This document shows, piece by piece, positions 63,305 through 64,000 of a stretch of DNA of 64,000 nt (positions are counted from its first letter, which is position 1; each line of letters begins with the position of its first letter). This DNA comes from Zeimonas sp032027205 (GTDB lineage Bacteria; Pseudomonadota; Gammaproteobacteria; Burkholderiales; Burkholderiaceae_E). Under the pieces are notes generated by a model. The model had not been told where the DNA came from, did no database searches, and saw only the letters and a list, made by a program, of their open reading frames with translations. The stretch is taken from assembly GCA_032027205.1 (NCBI GenBank), contig JAVSMN010000001.1, positions 2,545,418-2,609,417 of the forward strand, read 5' to 3'. Both the position numbers and the translations under genes were made by a program.

Positions 63305-63874
63305 ATGGCCGAGAGCGCAAGCGCCGATTTCACCAACCAGTTCCTGATCGCGATGCCGAGCCTGAGCGACTCGAACTTCGGCGGCGCGGTGGTGTTCATC
63401 GCCGAGCACAGCCCGAAGGGCGCGCTCGGCCTGGTCATCAACCGTCCGATGCAGATCGACCTCGCCACGCTGTTCGAGCGCATCGACCTGAAGCTCGAGA
63501 TCGCGCCGCTCGCCTCGTCGCCGGTATTGTTCGGGGGCCCGGTGCAGATGGATCGAGGCTTCGTGCTGCACGAGCCGGTCGGCGAGTGGAACTCCACGGT
63601 CACCGTCGGCGACGGACTGGGCCTCACGTCGTCGAAGGACGTGCTCGAAGCGGTCGCCGAAGGCGCCGGGCCGCGGCGGATGATCGTCACCCTCGGCTAC
63701 GCCGGCTGGGGGCCGGGCCAGCTCGAGGAAGAGATCGGGCGCAACTCGTGGCTCACCGTTCCGGCCGCCAGCGAGTTGATCTTCGATACGCCGATCGAGG
63801 AACGGCTGCCCGGCGCGTATCGCCTTCTCGGAATCGATCCCGCCTTCCTGTCGATGTCGGCTGGACACGCCTGA
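63305..63874 (+). CDS. yqgE: YqgE/AlgH family protein
   Basis: A 189-residue DUF179 protein. NQFLIAMPSLSDSNFGGAVVFIAEHSP is the N-terminal signature (seen in two parts) and LGYAGWGPGQLEEEI the C-terminal one. Function is not settled; the gene almost always precedes ruvX, as here. The ATG lies at the predicted transcription start. Confidence 0.94.
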   Translation: MAESASADFTNQFLIAMPSLSDSNFGGAVVFIAEHSPKGALGLVINRPMQIDLATLFERIDLKLEIAPLASSPVLFGGPVQMDRGFVLHEPVGEWNSTVTVGDGLGLTSSKDVLEAVAEGAGPRRMIVTLGYAGWGPGQLEEEIGRNSWLTVPAASELIFDTPIEERLPGAYRLLGIDPAFLSMSAGHA

Positions 63875-63875
63875 G

Positions 63876-64000
63876 TTGCCACAGCGGCTGCTCGGATTCG
63901 ATTTCGGGCGGTTGCGCATCGGCGTCGCCGTAGGGAACACCGTGACGCAAACCGCCGAGGCGCTCACGGTCGTCGATGCGGAGCCGCTCGACCGGCGCTG
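63876..64000 (+). CDS. ruvX: RuvX/YqgF family protein, N-terminal part (runs off the window)
   Basis: The frame beginning at TTG 63876, one base after the yqgE stop, reads LLGFDFGRLRIGVAVGN, the RNase H-like N-terminal signature with the catalytic Asp (usually DFGxxRIGxAxG). Only 41 codons are in the window. RuvX acts in pre-16S rRNA 5'-end processing and was first named as a putative Holliday junction resolvase. Confidence 0.85.
   Translation, partial: MPQRLLGFDFGRLRIGVAVGNTVTQTAEALTVVDAEPLDRR

Overview
The window looks like a contiguous chromosomal segment of a high-GC (about two-thirds G+C) betaproteobacterium, most likely of the Burkholderiales. Reasons: the tail of a 5S rRNA of betaproteobacterial type, an outer-membrane porin ending in Phe, the gene orders rplM-rpsI-argC-erpA-anmK-M23 peptidase-tyrS-dtd, glyA..ribD-ribE-ribBA-ribH-nusB-thiL-pgpA-cinA, recA-recX-DUF2889-sucC-sucD-terC and pilG-pilH-pilI-pilJ-chpA-yqgE-ruvX, and isolated genes for aromatic or fatty acid CoA chemistry. 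No CRISPR array, intact insertion sequence, prophage or complete tRNA was seen.

Layout. 1-90: end of an rRNA operon and its terminator. 155-5313: operon for a molybdopterin oxidoreductase (catalytic subunit, then a fused Fe-S/membrane-anchor subunit) and a hotdog thioesterase, closest in organisation to phenylacetyl-CoA:acceptor oxidoreductase, behind an FNR-like promoter. 5.4-8.1 kb: lysR plus hydrolase, divergent from a small basic-protein gene that ends in a CU-rich small RNA-like element. 8.1-16.9 kb: acetoacetyl-CoA synthetase, LD-carboxypeptidase, two M20 amidohydrolases, a lipoprotein aminopeptidase, FadD. 16.9-17.6 kb: intact VapBC/FitAB-type toxin-antitoxin pair with phased upstream repeats. 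17.8-22.8 kb: aromatic acid-CoA ligase with MarR, porin, Coq7, OsmC. 23.0-23.25 kb: a second CU-rich sRNA with a full promoter and terminator, next to a toxin relic. 23.4-46.6 kb: housekeeping backbone (translation, Arg, Fe-S, cell wall recycling, riboflavin, thiamine, SOS/recombination, TCA cycle). 46.8-50.2 kb: FHA protein, CHASE2-adenylate/guanylate cyclase and a metallo-beta-lactamase-fold cyclic nucleotide phosphodiesterase. 50.2-54.1 kb: gene graveyard with two or three decayed toxin-antitoxin loci and relics of a nucleotidyltransferase, an SDR and a rubredoxin; the major pilin gene pilA and thiE survive within it. 54.1-63.2 kb: the Pil-Chp chemosensory system for type IV pili. 63.3-64.0 kb: yqgE and the start of ruvX.

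How the genes fit together. The cyclase/phosphodiesterase pair lies about 1.1 kb upstream of the pilA control region, which carries a sigma-54 promoter, two identical-arm palindromes typical of an enhancer-binding protein, and a CRP/Vfr-like site; the Pil-Chp system follows. This is consistent with cAMP control of type IV pili, as known in Pseudomonas, but that link is inferred here. The most noteworthy items are the two CU-rich sRNA-like elements, the Mo enzyme that has lost a Cys of its N-terminal cluster motif, the pilA regulatory architecture, the toxin-antitoxin graveyard, a phosphatase that appears to start at CTG, and repeat-encoded tails or heads on three housekeeping or metabolic proteins.
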